32,625 nucleotides of DNA from positions 1-32,625 of the forward strand of contig CAZCRF010000026.1 of NCBI GenBank assembly GCA_964501065.1, written 5' to 3'. Shown here in pieces: positions 1-8,366 of this stretch. Under the pieces are notes generated by a model that was given only the letters and a program-made list of their open reading frames with translations, had not been told where the DNA came from and made no database searches. How positions within the stretch are numbered: the first letter of the stretch is position 1; the number at the start of each line of letters is the position of its first letter. A program made the position numbers and the translations under genes. Source of the stretch: Hallerella sp964501065 (GTDB lineage Bacteria; Fibrobacterota; Fibrobacteria; Fibrobacterales; Fibrobacteraceae).

Positions 1-482
1 TTCGGCGAACATTCGGGCAAGCCCTCATTCCTGTAGCAGAGCTACAGAGCCGAATAGAAAGCGACCTGTTTCGCTTACGCCTGTCTGCCGACAGGCAGGC
101 AGCGGGCGGAAAGGTAGGAGGAGTATTAGTTGTGAGTGATTAGCTCTTAGAATTTAGTGTCGCCGCATCTTTCTTCAAATACAATTGCTCATTGCCAATT
201 GCTAATTGATTCTCCACCCCCTGACCTGGGTCACGCTCAAGTTTGACACGAACTGTGTTTGTCACACGATTCGTGTTGACGCCCTTTCCCTTGCTTTTCA
301 CGAAGCACTCCATTTCCAAGTCAATTCTTCATTCCGCATTTCGAATTATGCATTATGCATTCCTAATTGCACAAAGCGCAAGCCTCACTCCCCACTAACC
401 ACTAACTCCTCATTCCTACCCACTACCCTCCCCTATTCCCATTCCGGATTGAAATAAATCCAGAAAGGTTGGGCATATTTTC
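1..482. other. intergenic region without a convincing gene
   Basis: No open frame here looks like a protein. The first 100 bases carry two strong hairpins (listed separately). The rest is AT-rich, low-complexity text with short degenerate echoes, for example ATTGC/AATTGCTAATTG around 183-210, GCATTATGCATT around 345-362 and CACTAACCACTAACT around 395-412. There is also an imperfect palindrome with arms ACACGAA (246-252) and TTCGTGT (270-276). A formal 83-codon frame at 206-457 has no ribosome site and follows the repeat composition, so I do not call it. The block ends just before the helicase promoter. Confidence 0.6.
31..96. repeat. pair of extragenic hairpins
   Basis: Two perfect 7-bp stems stand 31 bases apart. 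CTGTAGC (31-37) pairs with GCTACAG (41-47) across a 3-base loop. GCCTGTC (79-85) pairs with GACAGGC (90-96) across TGCC, and is followed by a second AGGCAG copy. The second stem has the GC-rich look of dispersed extragenic palindromes. No T run follows either stem, so a terminator function is not supported. The gene upstream of the window is not visible. Confidence 0.5.
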
Positions 483-490
483 TAAATTTT
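483..490 (+). promoter_or_regulatory. TAnnTTTG-like -7 element for the helicase gene
   Basis: TAAATTTT matches the Bacteroidota-type TAnnTTTG element at 7 of 8 positions and ends 7 bases before the ATG at 497. No convincing TTTG box is seen 19-20 bases upstream. No Shine-Dalgarno sequence fits between it and the ATG, so the gene may be leaderless. Confidence 0.4.
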
Positions 491-496
491 CACCCG

Positions 497-3067
497 ATGT
501 CGAAGAACCTCCAAGATTATTTGCCGCAAAAGGGCGAAGCTTTTGATTCCGAAGATTTGCTGGGGAGATTCCTTTCGTGGACGGAAGACCGCGGAGTGAA
601 CTTGTATGAAGCGCAGGAGAACGCCATCCTTGAAATCTTCGACGGAAAGAACGTCATCCTGAACACGCCGACGGGCAGCGGAAAGTCGCTTGTCGCCGAA
701 GCTCTGCATTTTGCAAGCCTTTCCCTCGGGAGGAAATCCGCCTACACTTGCCCCATCAAGGCTTTGGTGAATGAAAAGTGGATGGCCCTTTGCAAGGAGT
801 TCGGACCGGAAAATGTCGGGCTTTCGACGGGAGACGCCACCGTGAACGCGAACGCCCCGATTCTTTGTTGCACGGCGGAAATCCTGGAAAACCGCGCTCT
901 CGGCGAAGGCGAAGCCTTGGACGTCCAAGACGTCGTGATGGATGAATTCCATTATTATTCGGACAGGGAGCGCGGAGTCGCGTGGCAAGTCCCGCTGCTC
1001 ACCCTTCCGCAGACTCGCTTCTTGTTGATGTCGGCGACGATGGGGAAAACGGATTTCTTCGAAAAGGCGCTTTCGCGTTTGAACGGCTTCGAAAGCGTGA
1101 CCGTTTCGAGCATGACGCGTCCCGTCCCTCTCGAATATTCGTATTCGATGAACGAACTTTCCACGACGGTTCAAGGTTTGGTGAACGGGGGGAAGTCTCC
1201 TGTTTACGTGGTGCACTTCAGCCAGTCCTCCGCTGCGGAAAACGCCCAGAATTTCACCAGCTTGAACCTTTGCACGAAAGAGGAGAAGGCGGAAATAGCG
1301 AAGGCCGTCGGGAACTTTCGATTTTCGAGCCCTTACGGACCGGAGTTCAAGCGTTTTCTCAAATTGGGCATCGGCTTGCATCACGCGGGGCTTCTCCCGA
1401 AGTACCGCATTCTCGTGGAGAAGCTTTCTCAGAAAGGCCTTTTGAAGGTCATCTGCGGCACGGACACCTTGGGCGTCGGCGTGAACGTCCCGATTCGGAC
1501 GGTTCTCTTTACGCAGCTCTGCAAATATTCCGGGGACAAGACGGCGATTCTCGCCTCTCGCGATTTTCACCAGATTGCGGGTCGCGCCGGGCGAAAGGGC
1601 TTTGACGATGTGGGGTTTGTCGTGGCACAGGCCCCCGCGCACGTGATTGAAAATGCGAAGCTCGCGGCGAAGTCTTCGCAGACGGGAAAGAAGTTCGTCA
1701 AGCGGAAGCCTCCGGAACGCGGCTACGTCCCCTGGGACGAAAGCACCTACAGGCGACTGATTGATTCTCCGCCCGAACCGTTGACGTCCCGTTTCGAAGT
1801 TTCCCACGGAATGCTCATCAATGTCCTTTCCCGCAAGACGGACGGCTGCAAGGCCATGCGGAACCTCATCCGGGATTCCCATGAAACGGCCAAGCGCAAA
1901 AGGGAATTGATGCATCGGGCTTTTTCGCTTTTCCGGTCGTTAGTGGAAAAGAATGTCGTGGAATTTGTGAAGAATCCGCAGCCGGGAATGGCCCATGTGC
2001 GCGTGAATCTGGATTTGCAAAACGACTTCGCGATGAACGAACCGCTTTCGCTCTATTTGCTCGACACTTTGCCGAAGCTCGACAGGGAAAGTCCGGACTT
2101 CGCCTTGGACGTCATCTCCTTGGTGGAATCGATTGTCGAGAATCCGGAACCGATTCTGCGCGTGCAATTGAAAAAGGCGAGGGACGCCCGTTTTGCGGAG
2201 CTCAAGGCGGAACACGCCGAATACAACAAGATTCAGGAAGAACTCGACAAGGTGGAATACCCGAAGCCTCTCCGGGAGTTCATTTATTCGACCTTCAACG
2301 ACTTTGCGGAGGTGCATCCGTGGGTCGGCGACTTGAATGTCGAACCGAAGTCCATCGTCCGCGAAATGATGGAATGCTTCGACACGTTCAGCGGATACAT
2401 CAAAAAATACGGACTTTCCCGCGTGGAGGCGCTCTTGCTCCGCCATATCAACTATGTATATAAAGTCCTTTCGCAGACGGTGCCGGATTCCTTCAAGACG
2501 GAGGAAATCGTCGAAATTCAGGATTATCTGGAAGAGATGATTCGCCGCACGGACTCGAGCCTTTTGGAAGAATGGGAGCGGCTCAAGAACCCGGAGTTCG
2601 AACCGGAAGAGGCGTCCCCGGAAAAGGCGTTTCACGCAGACGAAGCGGAAAGGGACATCACCTTGGACAGGAAAAAATTCGTCGCGAGCGTCCGCAGCCG
2701 CATCTTCTCCTTGCTCGCGTTTTTGCAGAACGGCCGCTATGCCGAAGCGTTGGACCTTTTGGCCGAAGATTTGCCGGAGGGGAGAGTCCTCTCGGACGGG
2801 GAGGGCGCCCCTTGGACCGAAAAACGCCTGGGAGAGATTTTCGACGGTTATCGCGAGGAGCATGGGAACTTCCGGTTGGACGCGGAAGGCCGCTCCGCGA
2901 AGCATTCGGTGGCGGTCTGGAAACCGGATTCCCTGCAAATCCAGCAGATTCTGCAAGATGACGAAGATTTGAACGACTGGGAGGTCGATTTCTCCGTCCC
3001 GCTTTCGGAATCCCGGGACGCCGGAATGCCGCTTTTGCGCCTGAACCGCATCGGAATCATTTTGTAA
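497..3067 (+). CDS. Ski2/Mtr4-like DEAD/DEAH-box helicase (DUF3516-type)
   Basis: Superfamily 2 ATP-dependent RNA/DNA helicase of 856 residues. Motifs read in order: Walker A TPTGSGKS (57-64), DEFH (149-152), SAT (179-181), a Ski2-like motif GIGLHHAGLLPKYR (291-304), motif V GTDTLGVGVNVP (321-332) and motif VI QIAGRAGRKGFD (359-370). The LHHAGLLP signature places it near Mtr4/Ski2/Hel308 rather than RecG or RecQ. The C-terminal half (about 400-856) has no motif I recognise. It fits the long helical DUF3516-type extension seen in bacterial helicases of this group, but that is from memory. The ATG at 497 directly follows a promoter-like TAAATTTT and there is no ribosome-binding site. The gene stands alone, with the symporter promoter behind it. 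A role in RNA processing or repair is inference only. Confidence 0.85.
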   Translation: MSKNLQDYLPQKGEAFDSEDLLGRFLSWTEDRGVNLYEAQENAILEIFDGKNVILNTPTGSGKSLVAEALHFASLSLGRKSAYTCPIKALVNEKWMALCKEFGPENVGLSTGDATVNANAPILCCTAEILENRALGEGEALDVQDVVMDEFHYYSDRERGVAWQVPLLTLPQTRFLLMSATMGKTDFFEKALSRLNGFESVTVSSMTRPVPLEYSYSMNELSTTVQGLVNGGKSPVYVVHFSQSSAAENAQNFTSLNLCTKEEKAEIAKAVGNFRFSSPYGPEFKRFLKLGIGLHHAGLLPKYRILVEKLSQKGLLKVICGTDTLGVGVNVPIRTVLFTQLCKYSGDKTAILASRDFHQIAGRAGRKGFDDVGFVVAQAPAHVIENAKLAAKSSQTGKKFVKRKPPERGYVPWDESTYRRLIDSPPEPLTSRFEVSHGMLINVLSRKTDGCKAMRNLIRDSHETAKRKRELMHRAFSLFRSLVEKNVVEFVKNPQPGMAHVRVNLDLQNDFAMNEPLSLYLLDTLPKLDRESPDFALDVISLVESIVENPEPILRVQLKKARDARFAELKAEHAEYNKIQEELDKVEYPKPLREFIYSTFNDFAEVHPWVGDLNVEPKSIVREMMECFDTFSGYIKKYGLSRVEALLLRHINYVYKVLSQTVPDSFKTEEIVEIQDYLEEMIRRTDSSLLEEWERLKNPEFEPEEASPEKAFHADEAERDITLDRKKFVASVRSRIFSLLAFLQNGRYAEALDLLAEDLPEGRVLSDGEGAPWTEKRLGEIFDGYREEHGNFRLDAEGRSAKHSVAVWKPDSLQIQQILQDDEDLNDWEVDFSVPLSESRDAGMPLLRLNRIGIIL

Positions 3068-3069
3068 AC

Positions 3070-3100
3070 TTTACACGATTCCCAAAAAAAGTTAGATTTG
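3070..3100 (+). promoter_or_regulatory. promoter of the DASS symporter gene
   Basis: A perfect TAGATTTG (3093-3100) is preceded by TTTA (3070-3073) with a 19-base spacer, close to the TTTG-N19/20-TAnnTTTG architecture. Transcription from about 3104 gives a leader of about 53 bases. The leader contains an inverted repeat, GGGCAAG (3112-3118) and CTTGCCC (3131-3137), with a 12-base loop and no T run. Confidence 0.5.
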
Positions 3101-3156
3101 CGCGCACTATTGGGCAAGACCGTTTTGGGGCTTGCCCGGAAACATTGGATAAAGTC

Positions 3157-4770
3157 ATGACGAAAGCTAAATTCATCAAACTTCTCATTGCGTCAATCCT
3201 CGCCATTGCGGCATTGTTCGTCCCTTACGAAGCTCTGGGAATTGACGGTCCGAACGCCCTCAACCCCGTGGAAATCCGCGTCATTGCGATATTCGTCATG
3301 GCCGCCCTTTTCTGGATTCTCCAACCGTTCCCCATTTGGACGACGTCGATTTTGGTGATTGTCCTCATGATTCTCACGGTTTCGACTTCGGCTCTGGCTC
3401 CGTTCCGCGTCGAAGGCGTGAAGATGATCGGGTACAAGGATTTGATGAACACGTGGGCGGACCAGACCATCATGCTCTTCTTGGGCGGGTTCTTCCTCGC
3501 TTCCGCCGCGACGAAGTACAAGTTGGACTTGAATTTGGCCAGCGTCCTCTTGAGGCCGTTCGGGCACAATCCGAAGTTCGTCATGCTCGGGCTGATGCTC
3601 ATCACGGCAGTCTTTTCGATGTTCATGAGCAATACGGCGACCGCTGCGATGATGCTCGCCATCTTGGCCCCGGTGCTGAATCTCTTCGACGAAAAGGACA
3701 GGGGGCGCGGAGCTTTCGCCTTGGCAGTTCCCATCGGAGCGAACATCGGCGGCATGGGAACTCCTATCGGAACTCCTCCGAACACGATTGCCTTGGGCGC
3801 GTTGAACGAAGCGGGATACAGCATCACCTTTGGACAGTGGATGGCTTTCGGCGTCCCTTACGTGATCATCATGATTCTCGTGGCGTGGCTGGTCGTGATG
3901 AAGATTTACCCGATTTCCGCCAAGCATATCGATTTGAAGATTGAAGGGGCGAACGGTTTTGACAAGAGTCCCCGTGCGATTATCGTGTATGTGACTTTCG
4001 CTTTGTGCGTCGTCATGTGGCTTCTCGGCAAGAATGTCCACGGTGTGAACGATTATGCGATTGCGATGATTCCGATTGCCGTCTTCGCGATTACCGGCGT
4101 GATTGACAAGAAGGATTTGAAGAGCATGAGTTGGGACGTCCTGTGGCTTGTCGCAGGCGGCTTCGCATTGGGCGTCGGTCTGCAAAAGACGGGTCTTGCC
4201 GCGCATTTGATCGGGGCGATTCCGTTCGACACATGGCCCGCGTTCCCGCTCCTCGTCGGTTGCGGCATCATCTGCCTTTTCATGGCGAACTTCATGAGCC
4301 ATTCGGCGACTGCCGCCCTGCTCGTCCCCATTTTGATTGTGGTGGGGGTCAACTGTGCGGACAACTTGGCGCCTCTCGGCGGTGTCACGGCTTTGCTTGT
4401 CGCAGTCGCATTTGCCAGTTCCCTCGGCATGAGCATGCCCATTTCGACGCCTCCGAACGCACTGGCCCATTCGACGGGATATGTGGATACGAACGGCATG
4501 GCGAAGTCGGGCATATTCCTCGGCATCTTCGGACTTCTCCTGGTCTATTTGATGATGTTCATCTTGGCGCAAGTGCATTTCTTCGGAGACCCGAAGCCGT
4601 CCGCGTCTGCAGCCGCTCCGGTCGCCGTGGAAGCGAGCGTCTCCGCCGCTGTGGACGCAGCTCCCGCTGCCGTGGCTGTGGATTCGACTGTCGCCCCTGC
4701 AACGGATTCTGCGGCTCTCGTCGTGGATTCAGCCGCTTCCCTTGCGAAGGATTCCGCTTCGGCGAAGTGA
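3157..4770 (+). CDS. DASS (SLC13/INDY) family anion:sodium symporter
   Basis: Inner-membrane transporter of 537 residues with about 11-13 hydrophobic segments, of the divalent anion:Na+ symporter family (di- and tricarboxylates or sulfate). The first substrate/sodium hairpin motif MSNTATAA is present (SNT 158-160), with GTPIGTPPNT after it (201-210). The pseudo-symmetric second half has STPPN (430-434), but its SNT motif reads SHS (381-383). After the last membrane segment (about residue 472) there is a tail of about 60 residues made almost only of Ala, Val, Ser, Asp and Pro, which is unusual for the family. I start at ATG 3157. A TTG at 3145 is in frame, but the sequence before ATG 3157 (GGATAAAG) is the better ribosome site. 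The TetR gene follows after 21 bases and may control it. The exact substrate cannot be read. Confidence 0.85.
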   Translation: MTKAKFIKLLIASILAIAALFVPYEALGIDGPNALNPVEIRVIAIFVMAALFWILQPFPIWTTSILVIVLMILTVSTSALAPFRVEGVKMIGYKDLMNTWADQTIMLFLGGFFLASAATKYKLDLNLASVLLRPFGHNPKFVMLGLMLITAVFSMFMSNTATAAMMLAILAPVLNLFDEKDRGRGAFALAVPIGANIGGMGTPIGTPPNTIALGALNEAGYSITFGQWMAFGVPYVIIMILVAWLVVMKIYPISAKHIDLKIEGANGFDKSPRAIIVYVTFALCVVMWLLGKNVHGVNDYAIAMIPIAVFAITGVIDKKDLKSMSWDVLWLVAGGFALGVGLQKTGLAAHLIGAIPFDTWPAFPLLVGCGIICLFMANFMSHSATAALLVPILIVVGVNCADNLAPLGGVTALLVAVAFASSLGMSMPISTPPNALAHSTGYVDTNGMAKSGIFLGIFGLLLVYLMMFILAQVHFFGDPKPSASAAAPVAVEASVSAAVDAAPAAVAVDSTVAPATDSAALVVDSAASLAKDSASAK

Positions 4771-4791
4771 CGCTGTTCGAGGCTTTTCATC

Positions 4792-5442
4792 GTGCTTGAC
4801 GAATCCATTCCGGAAAAAAGCGTTCCGCGCTGGAAACGCAAAAAGGAAGACCGCCCCCAGGAAATTCTGGACGCAGCGGTGGAACTTTTCGTGGAACAGG
4901 GCTTTGCGGCGACAAAGGTGAGCCAAATCGCCCACAAGGCGGGAGTCACCCCGGGAACGCTTTACGTCTATTACAAGAACAAGGAAGCCATTCTCCAAGA
5001 AGTGGTGATGAAAACCCTCAACCCCATCTTCAACGAAAGCGACGCCATCCTGGAATCTTATCAGGGCAGCGCCGAAGGCCTTGTCCGGATTTTGATTGAC
5101 AAATGGTGGCAGGCCGTCGGCGGGGAAAGCAAGATTTCGGGCATCCCCAAGTTGGCCGTCGCCGAAGTGTCGAACTTCCCGGCTCTCGCCGATTTTTACG
5201 CCCAGAGCATCTTGACTCCGGGGTTCTCTTACATCGAGAAGGTCTTGGAATACGGAGTGGCGCAGGGAAGCTTTCAGATTGACGACATCAAGTTCACGGC
5301 GTATTTGATTTTTGCCGCTTTCCACGGAGCCGTCATCGACGCCCATTCCTTTATGATTGCATCCAAAAACGGCATCTCGCTGAACCAGTTCAAGGAACGG
5401 CTCTACGATTTGATTCTTCACGGGATTTTAAAGACGAAGTGA
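4792..5442 (+). CDS. TetR/AcrR-family transcriptional regulator
   Basis: 216-residue DNA-binding repressor. The N-terminal helix-turn-helix covers roughly residues 22-68, with the family pattern ILDAAVELFVEQGFAATKV followed by GVTPGTLYVYYKNKEAIL. The C-terminal ligand-binding domain is helical and does not reveal the ligand. The start is GTG 4792: a GAGG at 4779-4782 lies 9 bases upstream and no other start fits the HTH. It lies 21 bases after the symporter and 6 bases before recF on the same strand, so it is probably co-transcribed with the symporter. Control of the symporter promoter is a reasonable guess, not shown. Confidence 0.85.
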   Translation: MLDESIPEKSVPRWKRKKEDRPQEILDAAVELFVEQGFAATKVSQIAHKAGVTPGTLYVYYKNKEAILQEVVMKTLNPIFNESDAILESYQGSAEGLVRILIDKWWQAVGGESKISGIPKLAVAEVSNFPALADFYAQSILTPGFSYIEKVLEYGVAQGSFQIDDIKFTAYLIFAAFHGAVIDAHSFMIASKNGISLNQFKERLYDLILHGILKTK

Positions 5443-5448
5443 TTTTCG

Positions 5449-6555
5449 ATGATCCGTTCGCTCTACCTGTCGTCTTTTCGGAATTTGCCAGAAGGCCGGT
5501 GGGAATTCGGCGACGGAATCACTGTCGTCTGCGGGAAGAACGGTGTGGGAAAAACCTCTCTGCTCGAAGCGGTGCACCTTTTGTGCGAAGGATTCTCCTT
5601 CCGAACGAGGACCGTGTCCGACATGGTGAACTGGCAAGCGCAAGAGATGGTCGTTCGCGGGGAACTTGCGACTTCCGCAGAATCCAAACGCCGTTTTGAA
5701 CGCGCCTTGCTTTGGAATCGGACTCGCGGGCTTGCCGTCAAGAAGGATGGCGTCCCCTGCAAGAGTCCTGCGGCCTTTTTCGGGGAAATCCCCGCAGTGA
5801 TGATGCAACCGGCGGATATGGAGATGGTGCGCGGCGCCCCTGAAAACCGTCGCCGTTATTTGGACGAACTTTTGTGCTTTCGGAATTCGGGCAACGCGGA
5901 TTTGCTCCGCCGTTACCGCCGCATCTTGTCCGAGAGGAATCAGTGGCTTCGGCAGAACAAATTGGGAAAGGCTGTCGGCGGGGAAGATTTGTATTCCGTC
6001 CTTACCGGCCAACTGATGGATTTGGCTGCGAAAATTTGGATGGAGCGCGTTTCCCTCGTGGCTGAAATTTCCCCGAAGATTCTCGCTTGCTATGAAAATC
6101 TCGCAGGGAAGGGGGACGAGCTTTCGGTTTCGTACAAATGTTCCGTGTTCGACTTTTTGAAAGCGGCCGAAATGACCGAAGAAAGGCTGCGAAACGCCTT
6201 CGCGTATAAATTGGACAATTTGGATTTTGCCGAAAGGATGCAAGGGGTGACTCTCGCGGGCCCGCATAAAGACGATTTGCTTCTGGAACTTCACGGGCAC
6301 GACATCCGGTCATCCGGGTCGCAGGGGCAGTGCCGCAGCGCGTCCATCTCGCTTCGGCTGGCGGCGTCGGATCTGGCTTCGGAACATTTGGTGAAGCCCG
6401 TTCTGCTCCTCGACGATATTTTTGCAGAACTGGACAAAGACAGGCGAATCGCCGTGGCGGAAATCATTCGGGAAAAGCTGTGCCAAGTCATCGTGGCGAC
6501 TCCCCGGGCGGAGGACTTGCCGTTCACGGCGGATGCCGTCTGGGGAATGGATTGA
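5449..6555 (+). CDS. recF: DNA replication and repair protein RecF
   Basis: SMC-like ATPase of 368 residues that helps load RecA at gapped DNA. It starts with the typical IRSLYLSSFRNL segment. Walker A GKNGVGKT is at 29-36, a QPADMEMVRGAPENRR segment near 139-154 is typical of RecF, then GPHKDDLLL, the ABC signature SSGSQGQ (about 286-292) and Walker B VLLLDDIFAELD near 318-329. The length fits the family. It is not in the usual dnaA-dnaN-recF-gyrB group; here it sits 6 bases after a tetR gene and 23 bases before an aminopeptidase gene, with no clear ribosome site, so translation may be coupled to the gene in front. Confidence 0.93.
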   Translation: MIRSLYLSSFRNLPEGRWEFGDGITVVCGKNGVGKTSLLEAVHLLCEGFSFRTRTVSDMVNWQAQEMVVRGELATSAESKRRFERALLWNRTRGLAVKKDGVPCKSPAAFFGEIPAVMMQPADMEMVRGAPENRRRYLDELLCFRNSGNADLLRRYRRILSERNQWLRQNKLGKAVGGEDLYSVLTGQLMDLAAKIWMERVSLVAEISPKILACYENLAGKGDELSVSYKCSVFDFLKAAEMTEERLRNAFAYKLDNLDFAERMQGVTLAGPHKDDLLLELHGHDIRSSGSQGQCRSASISLRLAASDLASEHLVKPVLLLDDIFAELDKDRRIAVAEIIREKLCQVIVATPRAEDLPFTADAVWGMD

Positions 6556-6578
6556 ATCACTTTGAATTCGGAGGATTT

Positions 6579-7844
6579 ATGGAACTGCTCTCTTTTTTGG
6601 ATTCTTCGGTGACGCCGTGGCACGCTGCGGACAATTTGGCCCGGCGACTCTCGTCGAACGGATTTCGGGAATTGCGCGAAGGGGAATCTTGGAGTCTGGC
6701 GAAAAATTCCGCTTACTTTGTACAACGCGGGGCGGCCATTTTCGCTTTTCGTACTCCGGAATGTTGGAATTCCGAATCGCGCTTCTTGTTGGCGTCCGCC
6801 CATACGGATTTCCCTTCGTTGAAAATCGCGCCGAATCCGGATTCTTTTTCTTTCGGCATCCATCGGCTGCATCCGGAAGTTTACGGAGGGCCGCTTCTCA
6901 ATACGTGGTTCGACCGGGATTTGGGGATTGCCGGTTTGGCCGTCGTTTCGCATTCCGGATGCCTGGAAAAGAGGCTCGTGCGGTTGAAGACCTTGTGCCG
7001 CATTCCGGAATTGGCAATCCACTTGGACAGGGACGTGAACGAAAAGGGTTTTCTTCCGAATCCCCAAAGCCATTTGGACGCTTTCTTTTCGGCGGATTCC
7101 CGGAAGGGTTTCGTACAAATTCTCGAAGAGGAATGCGGAGAGCATGTCGTCGATTTCGAAATGCAATTTTTTGATGCCGCGCCCGCCGCTCTCGGCGGAT
7201 TTTCCGGCGAATGGATTTATTCCGGGAGGTTGGACAATTTGACCTCTTGCGATGCGATTTTGAACGGGATGATTCGTTCGGATGGAGAATCATCCCATGT
7301 GCGGGGAGCTTTCCTCTTTGACAATGAAGAAGTCGGCTCGGAAACGCGGAGCGGCGCCTGTGGAAATTTTGCCCCGGCGATGCTCGAACGGATTGCGGAA
7401 TTCCTCCGCTTGTCGCACGGGGAACTTTGGGGGAAACTTTCGGACTCTTTGCTGCTTTCGTTGGATGCCGCCCACGGAGTCCATCCCGCGTACCCGGAAA
7501 AAATGGAATCGAACCATTCTCCCGTATTGGGCGAGGGAATCGTGCTCAAGGTGAACGCCAAAAAACGTTACGCGAGCGAATCCCTTTCGGACGCCGCCTT
7601 GAGAATCCTTTGTGAAAAATCCGGGCTGGAACTTCAAACTTTTGTCTCCCGCGGGGACATGCCGTGCGGCAGTACCGTGGGACCGCATCTTTCCGCCGCC
7701 ATGGGAATCCCCACTGCCGATTTGGGGGAGGCGATTCTTTCAATGCACAGTGCCCGGGAAATGTCCGCCGTCAAGGATCATCGGGACATGACACTCTTGA
7801 TGGAGGCTTTCTTTGCGGGCGAATGCGTTCGCTGGAACTCTTGA
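6579..7844 (+). CDS. M18-family aspartyl aminopeptidase
   Basis: Cytoplasmic di-zinc aminopeptidase of 421 residues that removes N-terminal acidic (or other) residues from peptides. Metal and catalytic motifs in order: SAHTDFPSLK (H75), RLDNLTSC (D219), FDNEEVGS (E250, E251), DAAHGVHP (297-302) and the C-terminal MHSAREMSA (H390). This is the full M18 set at about the usual length (420-430). The ATG at 6579 has a GGAGG 5 bases upstream. The frame stays open further upstream inside recF, but that part is an overlap in another frame. It is the last gene of the rightward group, converging on the regulator at 7855 with only 10 bases between stops. Confidence 0.9.
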   Translation: MELLSFLDSSVTPWHAADNLARRLSSNGFRELREGESWSLAKNSAYFVQRGAAIFAFRTPECWNSESRFLLASAHTDFPSLKIAPNPDSFSFGIHRLHPEVYGGPLLNTWFDRDLGIAGLAVVSHSGCLEKRLVRLKTLCRIPELAIHLDRDVNEKGFLPNPQSHLDAFFSADSRKGFVQILEEECGEHVVDFEMQFFDAAPAALGGFSGEWIYSGRLDNLTSCDAILNGMIRSDGESSHVRGAFLFDNEEVGSETRSGACGNFAPAMLERIAEFLRLSHGELWGKLSDSLLLSLDAAHGVHPAYPEKMESNHSPVLGEGIVLKVNAKKRYASESLSDAALRILCEKSGLELQTFVSRGDMPCGSTVGPHLSAAMGIPTADLGEAILSMHSAREMSAVKDHRDMTLLMEAFFAGECVRWNS

Positions 7845-7854
7845 TTTTTGAAAG

Positions 7855-8238
7855 CTAGTCTTTCTCGTTGACGAACCGGTCGATGCAATCCAAGGATTCT
7901 TGGGAGAGGATGTGCTCCATTTTACAGGCGTCTTCGTTTGCATTCTTTTCGTTCACGCCGAGCTTGAGCAGGAGCGATTTGAGCAAAAAATGCTTGGCCA
8001 GGATTTTGGCGGCGGCTTTTTGCCCGTCCGGGGTGAGGGAAATTCCCGTATAAGGCTCTTGGTTGACCAGCCCGAATTTTTTCAGTTCGTTGACGGCCTT
8101 GTTTACGGACGGCATCTTGACGGAAAGCCTTGACGCGATGTCCTTGACGTGCGCCGAGCCTTTGTTTTCAAGGCAAAGGATGTGGACCATTTCCAGGTAA
8201 TCTTCTAGGCTTTGGGTGAGCTTCGGCTCTGTGGGCAT
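7855..8238 (-). CDS. DtxR/MntR-family metal-dependent regulator, short form
   Basis: 127-residue winged-helix metalloregulator. The wHTH covers 10-70 and the metal-binding/dimerisation helices 72-122. By alignment from memory, D13 and E16 in LEDYLEMV match the Mn-type ligands D8/E11 of Bacillus MntR, and H83 matches H77. The core motif DACKMEH (103-109) has Cys105-Glu108-His109, as in iron-type DtxR (C102-E105-H106), where MntR has Glu99. The set is therefore a hybrid and the metal is uncertain (Mn or Fe). The SH3-like third domain of DtxR is absent. Start ATG 8238 has GAGGAA about 8 bases upstream. No metal transporter gene is next to it, so its targets lie elsewhere or are unrecognised. Confidence 0.82.
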   Translation of the reverse strand: MPTEPKLTQSLEDYLEMVHILCLENKGSAHVKDIASRLSVKMPSVNKAVNELKKFGLVNQEPYTGISLTPDGQKAAAKILAKHFLLKSLLLKLGVNEKNANEDACKMEHILSQESLDCIDRFVNEKD

Positions 8239-8280
8239 TTTCCGTTCCTCGTGCGGTCGTGTTGTCTAATTGTAGAAAAG

Positions 8281-8320
8281 TGGCGGAGAATTGCGGTCGA
8301 CGGAAAGCGCTTCTCCGCCA
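8281..8320. repeat. 10-bp perfect inverted repeat before the DtxR-type gene
   Basis: TGGCGGAGAA (8281-8290) and TTCTCCGCCA (8311-8320) form a perfect 10-bp stem around a 20-base loop. It lies between the DtxR-type regulator and the yebC terminator, about 43 bases upstream of the regulator's ATG, where its promoter should be. It could be an operator for autoregulation or an RNA hairpin. It has no T run of its own. Confidence 0.4.
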
Positions 8321-8322
8321 TC

Positions 8323-8346
8323 AAAAAAGCCCGCGCAATGCGGGCT
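8323..8346 (-). terminator. rho-independent terminator of yebC
   Basis: On the minus strand a 7-bp GC-rich stem, AGCCCGC against GCGGGCT with a 5-base loop (plus-strand arms 8328-8334 and 8340-8346), is followed directly by a run of T (plus-strand A run 8323-8328). It lies 20 bases after the yebC stop. Confidence 0.8.
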
Positions 8347-8366
8347 TCGTTTGAAAAGTTCCCCTT

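Noticed and set aside
206..457. 83-codon frame in the first intergenic region
   Set aside because: Low-complexity sequence, no ribosome site, composition follows the repeats.
482..1915. Long minus-strand open frames opposite the helicase (also 1940-2956)
   Set aside because: Arg/His/Phe-rich shadow translations typical of GC-rich genes; no ribosome site or family motif, while the plus strand has a full helicase.
3145..3157. TTG 3145 as start of the symporter
   Set aside because: It would add four residues and overlap the ribosome-site-like GGATAAAG; ATG 3157 is the simpler start.
3193..4578. 461-codon minus-strand frame opposite the DASS symporter
   Set aside because: His/Arg/Asp-rich shadow; the plus-strand protein has clear membrane helices and family motifs.
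6617..6640. Other TGGCAC sites as sigma-54 promoters (near 6618, 1623 and 19794)
   Set aside because: None has GC at the fixed 10-base distance from the GG, and all lie inside genes.
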